Shown here: one piece after another, positions 6,396-15,222 of the stretch
Numbering within the stretch: position 1 is the stretch's first letter
How the letters are laid out: every line of letters starts with the position of its first letter
Assembly (NCBI GenBank): GCA_020721025.1
Contig: DYNO01000049.1
Coordinates: 1-17,815, forward strand
DNA: 17,815 nucleotides
DNA from: Thiomargarita sp.
GTDB taxonomy: Bacteria; Pseudomonadota; Gammaproteobacteria; Beggiatoales; Beggiatoaceae
Direction of reading: 5' to 3'
Translations under genes and position numbers: made by a program
Notes under the pieces: model-generated
Told to the model about the DNA's origin: nothing
The model's input: only the letters and a program-made list of their open reading frames with translations
The model's database searches: none

Positions 6396-8204
6396 TCAGG
6401 CTTGAATCACATCGCGTCCATCTTTTAAGGCTTCTGACCAGATATTGATTAAACTGGCGCATTTACGCAAAAATTTACCGTAGCTGCTGCTCCAATCTTC
6501 TAAACCTTGCATCAGGCTGTCGTTGGAAGGATCACCCACCATCAAGCGAACTTTGGTCAGAACTTGTTGTAATAGCACCAAATCAAGCACGTCCCACGGG
6601 TTAGGCATGTCTAATATTTCCAAATTTTCCAAACACCGTTTGAGCGATTCTGCTGCCCGGAGTGAGAACATCGCACCCTTGTATTTCAACAATGCGTCGA
6701 GTTCTTCTATCGCCATGATTTGTTTTTCTTCTAAATCCAACCGCGCCCGGTCAATGATGATGCGTGGCTCAAAGTTCAATTCGACAATCGAGGCTCGGTC
6801 AAGCACGCGGGGAGATAACGAAAGTGTGGTGTGGTCATTGTTGATGGTGGCAACAAAACGCACCGCGGGAGTGATAAAAACCTTGCTACCGCTATCTTTT
6901 GATACGCCACGAATACTTTTTCCGCCGAGTTCTATCGTGCGTAATTTTTCTTGATTATCCGCATATTGAGAACGAACTAAAATGTCTGCAAACCAATATT
7001 CAGGTTGGCTGAGGTTAAATTCTTCAAAAATAACAAGATACGTGTGCCGATCATTTTTACGCCATGCTGCTTCTGCCTTGCATAAAAATTTAGTAAATTC
7101 AGAGGGTTCAAATTCGTTACTGATTGGATTGACATAACCCAGTAAGTCTTCCCGCCCGCGCCATGTTGAACCGACAGGAACGATGAGTTTTCTATCAATA
7201 TCATCAACTAATTCAATCGCTAAGGTACTTTTACCAATCCCCGGCGCACCGGTGAGAATTAACATATTTTTGGTCAGAGACACCGCCATGATCGCGTCTA
7301 AAACTTCTTTACCATACAACGACTTGATTTTTTGTCGGACGGTATCTTTTTCAATCAATGGGTAAATAGGTGTCGCTTCCCCCTGTTTTTTGGGCGGAGT
7401 TGCGGGAGTTGTCGATAACTTCTTAGGGTCTAACGTTTTGGTCACTTCTTCAGACAAGACTGGGGTGCCCGCACCACGTAGAGTTAAGATATTGTTATTT
7501 GAAGGAAGTTTGGCAGAAGCAGAACGCCCTTCCCGTTCCTGAACCCGTTGCGCGGTATCCCGTGCCAGTTCAAACCAATCGTGCAGATTTTTGTGAAAAT
7601 ACTCAAACCGTTCCGCATCCTTGGTTTCATACCAATTGGGATTGGGGCTACTGGCTTGTTCGGCTGCCTTTTCAAACATATTTTCAACCGCAACTCGATT
7701 GACTTCCTTCAGATAAACGCCGCCCACGATGCTTTTATAATAGACAGTGAGTATATAAGGCATTTGAAATCGCACCCAACCGTCGGGATAAGGTTCAATG
7801 CGCCACAAGGTTTTGAACTCATTGATTTTTTGTGCAGAGACACTTTTCACCCGATACGCTCCAAATACATAATCTTTGGGACGGGTGGCAATTTCGTTGA
7901 TACCGCGGGGTTCTTGAAAGCGTTTGCCCCAAAATAATAAAATTTGATCGTTGAGGGCTTCGGGATACGGTTCTAACAACCAACCAATGCCCAAATCATC
8001 TATCAAACAATAGGGATTAACTTCTTCAAAAATGTGAATATGATAGCAACGCGGGTCGCCTTGTTGACAATAATCTGTACGAAACTGTTGTTTTGCTGAA
8101 CAATTCCAAGTTTCTGCATTTTTACAAATACTGCCGTCCCAACCCTTACGATGGGAGTTGATGGTGCAACCCAATCCATTGCCTGCGGTGATGTAATAAG
8201 TCAT
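6396..8204 (-). CDS. McrB-like AAA+ ATPase with cysteine-rich N-terminal region
   Basis: A 602-residue protein with an intact AAA+ module in its C-terminal half. Walker A is LTGAPGIGKST (about 315-325), followed by GSTWRGREDLLGYVNP, a segment typical of McrB/dynein-related ATPases. Walker B with catalytic acid is YLVIFEEFN (about 388-396). Sensor 1 is FVATINND (about 450-457) and the arginine-finger region is SPRVLDRA (about 463-470). The first 70 residues contain six cysteines (C13, C27, C35, C46, C53, C66) around HRKGWDGSIC, plausibly a metal-binding or specificity domain. Residues 75-200 are aromatic-rich and unrecognised. An unstructured linker with KTLDPKKLSTTPATPPKKQ joins the halves. 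A start at 8204 is supported by AGGAAAG seven bases upstream. McrB homologues hydrolyse GTP or ATP and translocate DNA with a nuclease partner, McrC, which is not adjacent here. Role in DNA restriction or defence is inferred. Confidence 0.85.
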   Translation of the reverse strand: MTYYITAGNGLGCTINSHRKGWDGSICKNAETWNCSAKQQFRTDYCQQGDPRCYHIHIFEEVNPYCLIDDLGIGWLLEPYPEALNDQILLFWGKRFQEPRGINEIATRPKDYVFGAYRVKSVSAQKINEFKTLWRIEPYPDGWVRFQMPYILTVYYKSIVGGVYLKEVNRVAVENMFEKAAEQASSPNPNWYETKDAERFEYFHKNLHDWFELARDTAQRVQEREGRSASAKLPSNNNILTLRGAGTPVLSEEVTKTLDPKKLSTTPATPPKKQGEATPIYPLIEKDTVRQKIKSLYGKEVLDAIMAVSLTKNMLILTGAPGIGKSTLAIELVDDIDRKLIVPVGSTWRGREDLLGYVNPISNEFEPSEFTKFLCKAEAAWRKNDRHTYLVIFEEFNLSQPEYWFADILVRSQYADNQEKLRTIELGGKSIRGVSKDSGSKVFITPAVRFVATINNDHTTLSLSPRVLDRASIVELNFEPRIIIDRARLDLEEKQIMAIEELDALLKYKGAMFSLRAAESLKRCLENLEILDMPNPWDVLDLVLLQQVLTKVRLMVGDPSNDSLMQGLEDWSSSYGKFLRKCASLINIWSEALKDGRDVIQA

Positions 8205-9002
8205 GGTGCCTACTTTCCTAATTGATTAAGTAAATTTGTGTCAATCTTTCAAGTCAACGGTTGTTTTTATTTAAGAACAATCCTTTTATATTCAAGTGAT
8301 TGTGCTGATACATGGCGTTGTCAGCAGATCGAACTGAGTGCTGAGTGATAAGGGGGGTATTACCACAGATAAATAACGGCACTTATCCTATTTTATTGAA
8401 AAATAAGTAATTATTAATATAAAATAAAAATAGCTAATACCGATATTGATAAATTCTTGTGGCAAATTGCCGGTAATTATGTTAAATATGTATAGGTATT
8501 ACACGAGAAAAACGGCGCGCCCAGATGCAGCATTCCAAAGTGTAAAGCATTTGAACGCTACTTAGTTTATAATTATACCTCATAACCTAATGTGCAACAC
8601 CTTATTTCATGTTAAAATATGTTTTATTCGTTGCGAGAATTTGAGGTAACTTGATGATAATATTGAATCATTCTGGCACTGAGACAAAAATAATTATCGC
8701 CAAAACAATCAAGTTACAACAATTATTTCTGAATGAATCATCAAAATTATTTAACAAATAACTGACGGTTTTCAAAGTATATTTCATTTTTGGTGATGAT
8801 TACGTAGAAATTTGGTTGTGGTCGCGATCATCGTTATTTTTGAATATTCTAACATTCCAAATTCAGTCGTTACTTTGCTGATATTTTTACCCCAAAACTT
8901 CCAGTTTGATAATGGTAACTGAGTTACATTTGATCGCTGGTGAAATTGAATAATTTTTAAGTCTTCACAATTTCTATTAAAAAATTATTATGTTACAACT
9001 AA
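8205..9002. other. Long AT-rich intergenic region between divergent genes
   Basis: About 800 bp separate the divergently transcribed ATPase and SCP2-like genes. No convincing gene is present. Notable small structures are a GGCAA-A-TTGCC palindrome (8461-8471), a TTGACA-like element on the minus strand near 8250, and a 35-codon open frame at 8654-8761. The region must contain the promoters for both flanking genes, but no consensus -35/-10 pair stands out on the plus strand. Confidence 0.5.
8654..8761 (+). CDS. Possible 35-residue small ORF
   Basis: An ATG is preceded by GAGGT six bases upstream and opens a 35-codon frame (MIILNHSGTETK... ending LFNK). The peptide is lysine-, isoleucine- and leucine-rich, with no signal peptide, membrane span or motif. 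Its only support is the ribosome-binding site in an otherwise empty gap, so a chance frame is more likely than a gene. Confidence 0.15.
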   Translation: MIILNHSGTETKIIIAKTIKLQQLFLNESSKLFNK

Positions 9003-9014
9003 ATGGAGGAGAAC

Positions 9015-9413
9015 ATGGCTGAATTATTTTCAGATGAGTGGATGAAGAAGTTCATGGAACAGTGGAATGCTGAACCGGATTTGTCCGATGCGTTGGCGAA
9101 GATCAATTTTAATTCTACCATCGGATATGGTTTTGATAAAGAAGACAAGCCGCGTGGTATTTTGGTTGTGAAGGATGGTAAGGCGGTTGATGCGGGAGTT
9201 TATGCCGATCAAGAACTGAATTGGGATTTGCGCGCCACTGAAGCCAGTTGGAAACAGTGGTTAGAAAACGGCTTAGGGATGGCGGGATTGGGGATGGCGT
9301 ATGTCTCTGGTAAAATGAAGTTTAAAAAAGGCGACTATACCGCGATGATTAAAGACCCACGCATGGCAACGCCTTTTATCAAGAGTTTTACTGTGATGGG
9401 GCAAGTAAAATAA
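9015..9413 (+). CDS. SCP2-like sterol/lipid-carrier domain protein
   Basis: A 132-residue protein that looks like a stand-alone SCP2 domain. It contains the strand pattern ending in GRKxK-like loops, with FDKEDKPRGILVVKDGKAV (about 37-55), the amphipathic stretch around ASWKQWLENGLGMAGL, and YVSGKMKFKKGDYTAMI, which matches the SCP2 G-x-(L/M)-x-x-x-G-D-x motif. Such domains bind hydrophobic ligands in the cytoplasm; the ligand here is unknown. An upstream in-frame ATG at 9003 exists, but GGAGGAG at 9005-9011 is then the ribosome-binding site for ATG 9015, and the protein begins cleanly as MAELFSDEWMKKF, so I prefer 9015. It is monocistronic: an 800-bp gap lies before it and a terminator follows. 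Confidence 0.85.
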   Translation: MAELFSDEWMKKFMEQWNAEPDLSDALAKINFNSTIGYGFDKEDKPRGILVVKDGKAVDAGVYADQELNWDLRATEASWKQWLENGLGMAGLGMAYVSGKMKFKKGDYTAMIKDPRMATPFIKSFTVMGQVK

Positions 9414-9425
9414 TTTTTTGGTGGC

Positions 9426-9460
9426 AAAGACCTTGAAATAAAATATTTTTAAGGTCTTTT
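9426..9460 (+). terminator. Rho-independent terminator after the SCP2-like gene
   Basis: AAAGACCTT (9426-9434) pairs with AAGGTCTTT (9451-9459). With a G-T wobble and three inner A-T pairs the stem is about 13 bp with a 7-nt loop. It lies 12 bp past the stop and is followed by a T-rich tract. Confidence 0.75.
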
Positions 9461-9839
9461 AGCTTTTTGATGATATTGATGGAATAATTCAACAAAAGCT
9501 TTTTTAAGATTCTGTTGATTATTCCTGAATATATCATGATGATTCACCAACTCAGGAACTCACTCAACCTGTCCTATTTTCTAAAATCCGACGGGCTTGA
9601 ATACCTTAAAAATAGTTTTTATCCTAGGCAACGCGACACGACCCTAATTTTTTGCACGAGTTAACCACAAAATTTTGAATGAATGATTTTAACAATACTA
9701 TCCCTTTTTAAAATTTAAAATTGCGATAGAATGCTGTGAAACTTAAAAACGCCCACAAGCGCAGAAGCAGTCCCTGTTAGCGTAACATCTGTGTGGTGGA
9801 TGATTGCTCTTATAACCATTTTTTAGTATTGGTATCTAT
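9461..9839. other. Intergenic region upstream of the RND genes
   Basis: About 380 bp with no supportable gene. A TAGAAT (9727-9732) could be a -10 box but has no good -35 at proper spacing. No operator palindrome or regulator gene is evident, so the control of the pump is not readable from the sequence. Confidence 0.4.
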
Positions 9840-10958
9840 ATGCTTAGACACGTCATTAAAATATTATCTATCGCAGGTATGTGTCATTGTTTACCCGCAT
9901 TGGCTGAAACGGCAACGTTTGTAGTTGAAGAACTGGCTATCGGCTCAACCATCACGCTCGGCGGCACCGTCGTTCCCTACAAAGAAGTGACACTCACCGC
10001 CCAAATGCCCGGTCGAGTGGAGAGTATTGCGGGTGAAGAAGGCGAACACTTTGCCAAAGATACGGTGTTAGTCAAAATTGATGATGCAGAATTGTTGGCA
10101 AAACGACGTGCCGCGTATGCTGAAATGATGAATGCTGATGCCGCGTTACGCAATGCGGGAGTGCAGTATTCACGGGAATTGTGGTCACCAGACTCCATGT
10201 CGCGAGCTTCCGGATTTGGCTTACCTAATTTATTCGACCAATATTTTTCAAAACCGGCGGGCGATGTTTTAGGGCAAGGCGATTCTCAAGTCGAGCGGCG
10301 GGCTCAGTTGCACAATTTCGGTACCCAAATCGAACAAGCCCGTAATGCCTTGATGCGAGCCCAATCTCAAATTGAACAAATTGATACCAAAATCCGTGAT
10401 GCCCGCAGTAAAGCTCCATTTGATGGTGTCATCCTTAATAAATTAGCTGAGGTGGGAGATACGGTACAACCAGGGATGCCACTGATCAAGTTCGCCGATA
10501 TGAAATACTTGCAAGTCGAAGTTGATATTCCCGCGCGTCTCGTCACGGGAGTCAAGGTAGGTGACAAAATGCCAGCAAAATTAGATGTGTCTGATACTCC
10601 TATAGAAGTACGAGTGGCGCAGATTTTTCCTATGGCGGATCCGCAACGTCACACCGTCAAGGTTAAATGTGATCTCCCTGTGGGAACGCGTACCGGACCG
10701 GGACAATATGCCCAAATCGAAATTAAAGACATGAACGCGACCACGCAAAATCTCCCGGTTATCCCCCGAAGCTCACTGATTTGGCGCGGCAGTTTACCCG
10801 GCGTTTATGTGCGTAAAGAGGATAAACGAGAATTACGCTTGATTCGTCTAGGACGAGATATTGATGATAAAAATGTGAGTGTATTGAGCGGTTTGAAGCC
10901 TGGCGATGTGATTGAAGTGAATCCCAATCCCGGTGCTACGTCAGGACACTTGAATTAA
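9840..10958 (+). CDS. RND efflux periplasmic adaptor (membrane fusion protein)
   Basis: A 372-residue AcrA/HlyD-type adaptor linking an inner-membrane RND pump to an outer-membrane channel. A signal peptide (MLRHVIKILSIAGMCHCLPALA, cleavage before ETA) sends it to the periplasm. The two cysteines do not form a proper lipobox, so it is probably not a lipoprotein. The first lipoyl half is TLTAQMPGRVESIAGEEGEHF; a coiled-coil hairpin spans roughly residues 80-195 (QIEQARNALMRAQSQIEQI); the second lipoyl half is SKAPFDGVILNKLAEVGD. Beta-barrel and membrane-proximal domains follow, ending with GLKPGDVIEVNP. The hairpin contains an unusually Pro/Gly/Phe-rich stretch (SRASGFGLPNLFDQYF), which may alter its tip. 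It precedes the permease gene by 126 bp on the same strand. The ribosome-binding site at 9840 is poor. Substrate cannot be deduced. Confidence 0.93.
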   Translation: MLRHVIKILSIAGMCHCLPALAETATFVVEELAIGSTITLGGTVVPYKEVTLTAQMPGRVESIAGEEGEHFAKDTVLVKIDDAELLAKRRAAYAEMMNADAALRNAGVQYSRELWSPDSMSRASGFGLPNLFDQYFSKPAGDVLGQGDSQVERRAQLHNFGTQIEQARNALMRAQSQIEQIDTKIRDARSKAPFDGVILNKLAEVGDTVQPGMPLIKFADMKYLQVEVDIPARLVTGVKVGDKMPAKLDVSDTPIEVRVAQIFPMADPQRHTVKVKCDLPVGTRTGPGQYAQIEIKDMNATTQNLPVIPRSSLIWRGSLPGVYVRKEDKRELRLIRLGRDIDDKNVSVLSGLKPGDVIEVNPNPGATSGHLN

Positions 10959-11084
10959 AAAATACCCGAAGTTACGCAGTGACTCACTTGTCGAATTGTG
11001 CAGGGGAATCAACTGATAAAATCGGATGTGACATTTGTAACTTCAACCTATTCAACCACTTTTAGCGTTTCTCGTTACCTGACT

Positions 11085-14000
11085 ATGACCGAACCACAGA
11101 AACCCAACAGTCCCACCGTTCCCACGAATTTGGGGATTGCCGGACAAATGGCAAAAGATTTTATTCATTCGCCACTTTCCCCACTGTTATTTATCGCAAT
11201 GCTTTTTATGGGTGTGTTAGGGTTGCTTTTCACCCCACGCCAAGAAGACCCGCAAATTTCTGTCCCCATGGTGGATATTTTTGTGCAATATCCGGGGGCA
11301 TCTTCCCAGCAAGTTGCCAGTCTCGCCATCGATCCCCTGCAACGCATCATGAGTGAAATTCCCGGTGTGGAACACGTTTACTCAATTTCTGAACGCGGGC
11401 AGGGCATGGTGACAGTGCAATTTTATGTCGGGCAACAACTTGAATTTTCAGTGCTCAAGGTGCACGATAAAATTCAAGCCAACATGGATAAAATCCCGTA
11501 TGGAGTAATGCCGCCGTTGGTGAAACCGAAGGGAATTGATGATGTTGCAGTGGTCAATTTAACCTTGTGGTCAGAAGATTTAGACGACAGCGCGTTGCGT
11601 ATTCTCGCCCTAGACGTATTACAAAATCTCAAGGAAATTCCCAACACCGGACAAAGTTTTATCGTTGGCGGACGGGCGGAACAAGTGCGAGTCGAAATTA
11701 TTCCAGAGCGACTTTCTGGTTTTGGCATCAGCATGGCACAGATAGCGCAGACCATTCAAACTGCAAACAGTGAACGCAATGCCGGTTATGTAGAATCTGC
11801 CGATGCGCATTTCAATGTTTATACAGGAAATTTTCTGCGTAATGCCAGCGATATTGGGCAACTGGTGGTAGGTGTTTATAAAAATTCGCCAGTTTACGTG
11901 CGAGATGTAGCAACGGTGACACAGGGACCGGAAGAAACGCGGCAAATTGTCAATTATTTTTCCGGAGCAGCTTATGGTTATGAAGCCCACAAACACGACG
12001 ATCCCGCCCATGCCGCGCCAAAACCTAAATCTATCAATGGGATGCCCGCGGTCACAATTGCGGTGGCGAAAAAAATTCGTACCAATGGTGTGAGTGTCGC
12101 AAATGACGTATTGGCACAAGTGGAAAAACTCAAGGGACGGTTAATTCCTGACAATGTGCATGTTGAAGTGACGCGCAACTATGGGCAATCGGCAAATGAT
12201 AAAGTCAATGATTTAATTAAAAAGCTATTCATTGCCACTGGTGCCGTCACAATTCTGGTCTGGTTCAGTTTGGGAATACGTCCCGCGGTTGTAGTCACCT
12301 TGGTGATTCCAGTGGTGATCTTACTGACAGTATTTTCTGCATGGATTATGGGTTTTACCATTGACCGGGTGAGTTTATTCGCCCTGATTTTTTCCATTGG
12401 TATCTTGGTCGATGATGCCATTGTCGTTATCGAAAATATTTATCGACGTTGGCTCGTTGCAGGAGATATGAGCACCGAAACGGCGGTGGATGCGGTGCGC
12501 GAGGTGGGCAATCCGACTATTTTAGCGACATTTACAGTAGTAGCGGCATTGTTACCGATGGGCTTCGTGTCTGGCATGATGGGCCCCTACATGGCACCAA
12601 TTCCCGCGCTGGGTTCAGTGGCAATGGTATTTTCCCTGTTTGCCGCGTTTATTTTTACTCCTTGGTTTACCATGCGCTTAAAACCAACCATGGAAGCCTT
12701 GCAACGCGCCGAAGAAAAAGAACATGCCGGCAATGAAAAATTAGAACGCTTTTATCGCCGCATTTTGCCGCCCTTGTTTAACAATCGTATCAAGGGAATG
12801 GCATTCTTAATCGGTTTAATTGTCGCATTTTTCCTCGCATGTTTGATGTTTTATACCACCGCAGTCGAAGTAAAAATGTTGCCGCTGGACAATAAACCAG
12901 AATTCAATATTTTCATCGACATGCCCGAAGGTACTGCCTTGCCGGCGACCGCCAATTTAACCTATCAACTGGTGGAAAAAATCCGCGCCATTCCTGAAGT
13001 CACCGCGGTGCAAACCTACGTGGGAACATCGCAACCATTTGATTTTAACGGAATGGTGCGTCATTATTACGTGCGTTCGCAACCGTGGCACGCCGATATT
13101 CACGTTCAATTGACCGATAAACACGACCGAGCCCGCAGCAGCCACGATATTGCCATAGAAACAAGAGGATTGTTAAAAGAATTGGTTGCCGCCAGCAAAA
13201 CACAAGCAAAAATTACCGTTGTCGAAATGCCGCCCGGTCCGCCAGTGTTGCAAGCGGTGGTGGCAGAAGTTTACGGGCCCGATGACAAGACTCGGCGCGC
13301 GGTGGCAGAAAAAATGACGGGATTTTTTGAACAAGCCAAAATTTTGGATGATGTCGATAATTACATCGCAAATCCTTATAATATTTGGAAATTTGAAGTC
13401 GATTCAGAAAAAGCAGTGCGTAAAGGTATTGCTATTGACATGATTAATCAAAATCTGACGATGGCATTGGGCGGATTTAAAGTGGGAGATATCAAACAGG
13501 GTACCCATCATGAACCGACCTATATTGTGCTGCAAGTACCGCTAGAAATTCGGGCGCAATTGTCACGATTGTATGATTTGCCGATTCCCACACAACGCGG
13601 CGAGACGGTACCCTTGGCGGAACTAGGTAAATTTGTGCAAATTCCGCAAGACCCATTGATTTTCCAAAAAGATTTGCGTCCGGTTGAATTTATTGTTGGG
13701 GATTCGGTGGGAATTCACACTTCCGGCTTGAATTATCGCTTGGGCGCGCCGATTTATGGCATGTTGGAAATTGAAGAAATGCTGAAAACTTACACCACAC
13801 CTGATAAAATTAATCTGAGTCAAAGTGATTGTTTTACCGTATTGGGCATCATTCCCTTGTGTAATCGCTACTTGGGACCGCCTCCGATTGGGCAATCCGG
13901 GATTGAATGGACGGGCGAATGGACGGTGACTTATGAAACTTTTCGTGATATGGGTTTGGCATTTGCCGCGGCATTGGTGCTCATTTACATTCTCGTGGTC

Positions 14001-15071
14001 TGGCTGTTTGGTAATTTTATCGTACCTGCGGTGATTATGACTCCGATACCGTTGACTTTATTGGGAATTATTCCCGGACACTGGTTATTGAACGCGCCAT
14101 TTACTGCGACTTCGATGATTGGCTGGATTGCATTGGCGGGAATTATCGTGCGTAATTCTATCTTATTGGTCGATTATTCCATTCACGAATTGCAAAAGGG
14201 CACCCACATTAATGATGCAGTGATTTTGGCGTGTAAAACCCGGACCCGTCCGATTTTGATTACTGCATTAGCGTTGGTGGCGGGATCGAGCGTGATTTTG
14301 GCTGATCCAATTTTCCAAGGCATGGCGATTTCGCTGTTGTTTGGCGTGTTGGTATCCACCATTTTGACATTGATTGTGATTCCATTGGGTTGCATCAGCA
14401 TTGGACCGAAAGTGATGTGTGCCACTTTGCCTGAATCCACGCTTCCCGATTCTCAGCTTCCTGATTCTCATAAAATTCAACGTGTGGCTCAAGAGGAATA
14501 TCGTGTGCCACTGTGGTTGCGGATTTGGAGCGGCTTAATCAACATGATTGTGTTTGTCGTCAATATTGCTACCATGTTGTTTTATATTGGGCGCGCCGTT
14601 TTGATGATCATTGGCAGTGTTTTGAGTGGCATCTGGCATCGGTTTTTTCCAGAGAAACCTCAGACAGTTACCCGACCTATGCCACCAAGTTCTGCGCCGC
14701 CACCTGCTCCCACGCCGGAAGCCGTGCAACCCATGACTCCGCCAACGAAGGCAACAGAGCCAACGAAAAAAGTGACAGAACCAACGACGAAGGCAACAGA
14801 ATCAACAAAGGCAACAGAATCAGGCACAACATCTTCTCAGTCAACAGATACATCTCAGGCAGTTGCGGATGAAGAATTGGCAGAAGATGATGGCGAAGGA
14901 ACTTTACAACCATCTGATTCTTCTGAAATTAGCCCGCGTTCTCGCAGAAGACGTTCGCCACAACCACGGCGCGGCATTCGGTTGAAACAGAATTTACCCA
15001 AGTCTGACAATACGAAGGATGTGGATAAGCCGGAGGATAAGCCCAAAGATGATAAATCATCTGAATCTTAG
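11085..15071 (+). CDS. RND-family efflux permease (AcrB/AcrD/AcrF type) with long C-terminal extension
   Basis: A proton-driven inner-membrane pump of 1328 residues from ATG 11085 (MTEPQKPNSP); a GTG at 10998 would add 29 residues that do not look like RND N-terminus. TM1 is near residues 26-46, followed by a periplasmic porter domain with QYPGASSQQVASLAIDPLQ. The TM4 motif GILVDDAIVVIENIYR carries the proton-relay pair D443-D444. The second half repeats the fold and ends with GWIALAGIIVRNSILLVDY in TM10-11. Normal RND permeases end soon after TM12, here about residue 1105. This protein continues for some 220 residues: a linker, a hydrophobic segment (about 1148-1188) able to make one or two extra membrane spans, then a Pro/Thr/Lys/Glu-rich tail with TKATE repeats, an acidic patch, a SRRRRSPQPRR basic patch and a charged end. 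A His-rich insert (AHKHDDPAHAAP) lies near residue 305. No TolC gene is adjacent. Confidence 0.95.
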   Translation: MTEPQKPNSPTVPTNLGIAGQMAKDFIHSPLSPLLFIAMLFMGVLGLLFTPRQEDPQISVPMVDIFVQYPGASSQQVASLAIDPLQRIMSEIPGVEHVYSISERGQGMVTVQFYVGQQLEFSVLKVHDKIQANMDKIPYGVMPPLVKPKGIDDVAVVNLTLWSEDLDDSALRILALDVLQNLKEIPNTGQSFIVGGRAEQVRVEIIPERLSGFGISMAQIAQTIQTANSERNAGYVESADAHFNVYTGNFLRNASDIGQLVVGVYKNSPVYVRDVATVTQGPEETRQIVNYFSGAAYGYEAHKHDDPAHAAPKPKSINGMPAVTIAVAKKIRTNGVSVANDVLAQVEKLKGRLIPDNVHVEVTRNYGQSANDKVNDLIKKLFIATGAVTILVWFSLGIRPAVVVTLVIPVVILLTVFSAWIMGFTIDRVSLFALIFSIGILVDDAIVVIENIYRRWLVAGDMSTETAVDAVREVGNPTILATFTVVAALLPMGFVSGMMGPYMAPIPALGSVAMVFSLFAAFIFTPWFTMRLKPTMEALQRAEEKEHAGNEKLERFYRRILPPLFNNRIKGMAFLIGLIVAFFLACLMFYTTAVEVKMLPLDNKPEFNIFIDMPEGTALPATANLTYQLVEKIRAIPEVTAVQTYVGTSQPFDFNGMVRHYYVRSQPWHADIHVQLTDKHDRARSSHDIAIETRGLLKELVAASKTQAKITVVEMPPGPPVLQAVVAEVYGPDDKTRRAVAEKMTGFFEQAKILDDVDNYIANPYNIWKFEVDSEKAVRKGIAIDMINQNLTMALGGFKVGDIKQGTHHEPTYIVLQVPLEIRAQLSRLYDLPIPTQRGETVPLAELGKFVQIPQDPLIFQKDLRPVEFIVGDSVGIHTSGLNYRLGAPIYGMLEIEEMLKTYTTPDKINLSQSDCFTVLGIIPLCNRYLGPPPIGQSGIEWTGEWTVTYETFRDMGLAFAAALVLIYILVVWLFGNFIVPAVIMTPIPLTLLGIIPGHWLLNAPFTATSMIGWIALAGIIVRNSILLVDYSIHELQKGTHINDAVILACKTRTRPILITALALVAGSSVILADPIFQGMAISLLFGVLVSTILTLIVIPLGCISIGPKVMCATLPESTLPDSQLPDSHKIQRVAQEEYRVPLWLRIWSGLINMIVFVVNIATMLFYIGRAVLMIIGSVLSGIWHRFFPEKPQTVTRPMPPSSAPPPAPTPEAVQPMTPPTKATEPTKKVTEPTTKATESTKATESGTTSSQSTDTSQAVADEELAEDDGEGTLQPSDSSEISPRSRRRRSPQPRRGIRLKQNLPKSDNTKDVDKPEDKPKDDKSSES
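14742..14819 (+). repeat. Imperfect 18-21-bp tandem repeats encoding TKATE-like units
   Basis: Four consecutive in-frame units encode PTKATE, PTKKVTE, PTTKATE and STKATE within the permease tail. The DNA copies differ by several substitutions and 3-nt insertions, which indicates slippage-driven expansion in a disordered region. Confidence 0.75.
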
Positions 15072-15115
15072 TTCATCTAATTAACGTAATTTACACTATC
15101 CATTCAGTCAACCCT

Positions 15116-15190
15116 GTCTGAACTGTAATTCGCATAATTTACATAACTCGTTAGACTAATTAGAGAAATTATGAAAATTATGGTTCAGAC
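15116..15190. repeat. Two-tier inverted repeat between the RND permease and ccmA
   Basis: GTCTGAAC (15116-15123) pairs with GTTCAGAC (15183-15190), and within it CATAATTT (15133-15140) pairs with AAATTATG (15166-15173). The two 8-bp stems are separated by symmetrical 9-nt internal loops, so the whole 75 bp can fold into one long hairpin. No T-run follows, so a classical terminator is unlikely. It could be a small mobile-repeat relic or a processing/attenuation structure before ccmA. Confidence 0.5.
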
Positions 15191-15222
15191 CAGTCTTATT
15201 GCCACCATTCACCACACCCCTC

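Noticed and set aside
6280..6462. 60-codon frame overlapping the end of the McrB-like gene
   Set aside because: It begins inside the ATPase gene in another frame; I considered a frameshifted C-terminus, but the ATPase frame ends naturally and the extra peptide shows no AAA+ or nuclease feature.
11165..14913. Many 60-170-codon frames antisense or out of frame within the RND permease gene
   Set aside because: All are shadows of a long, clearly coding gene.
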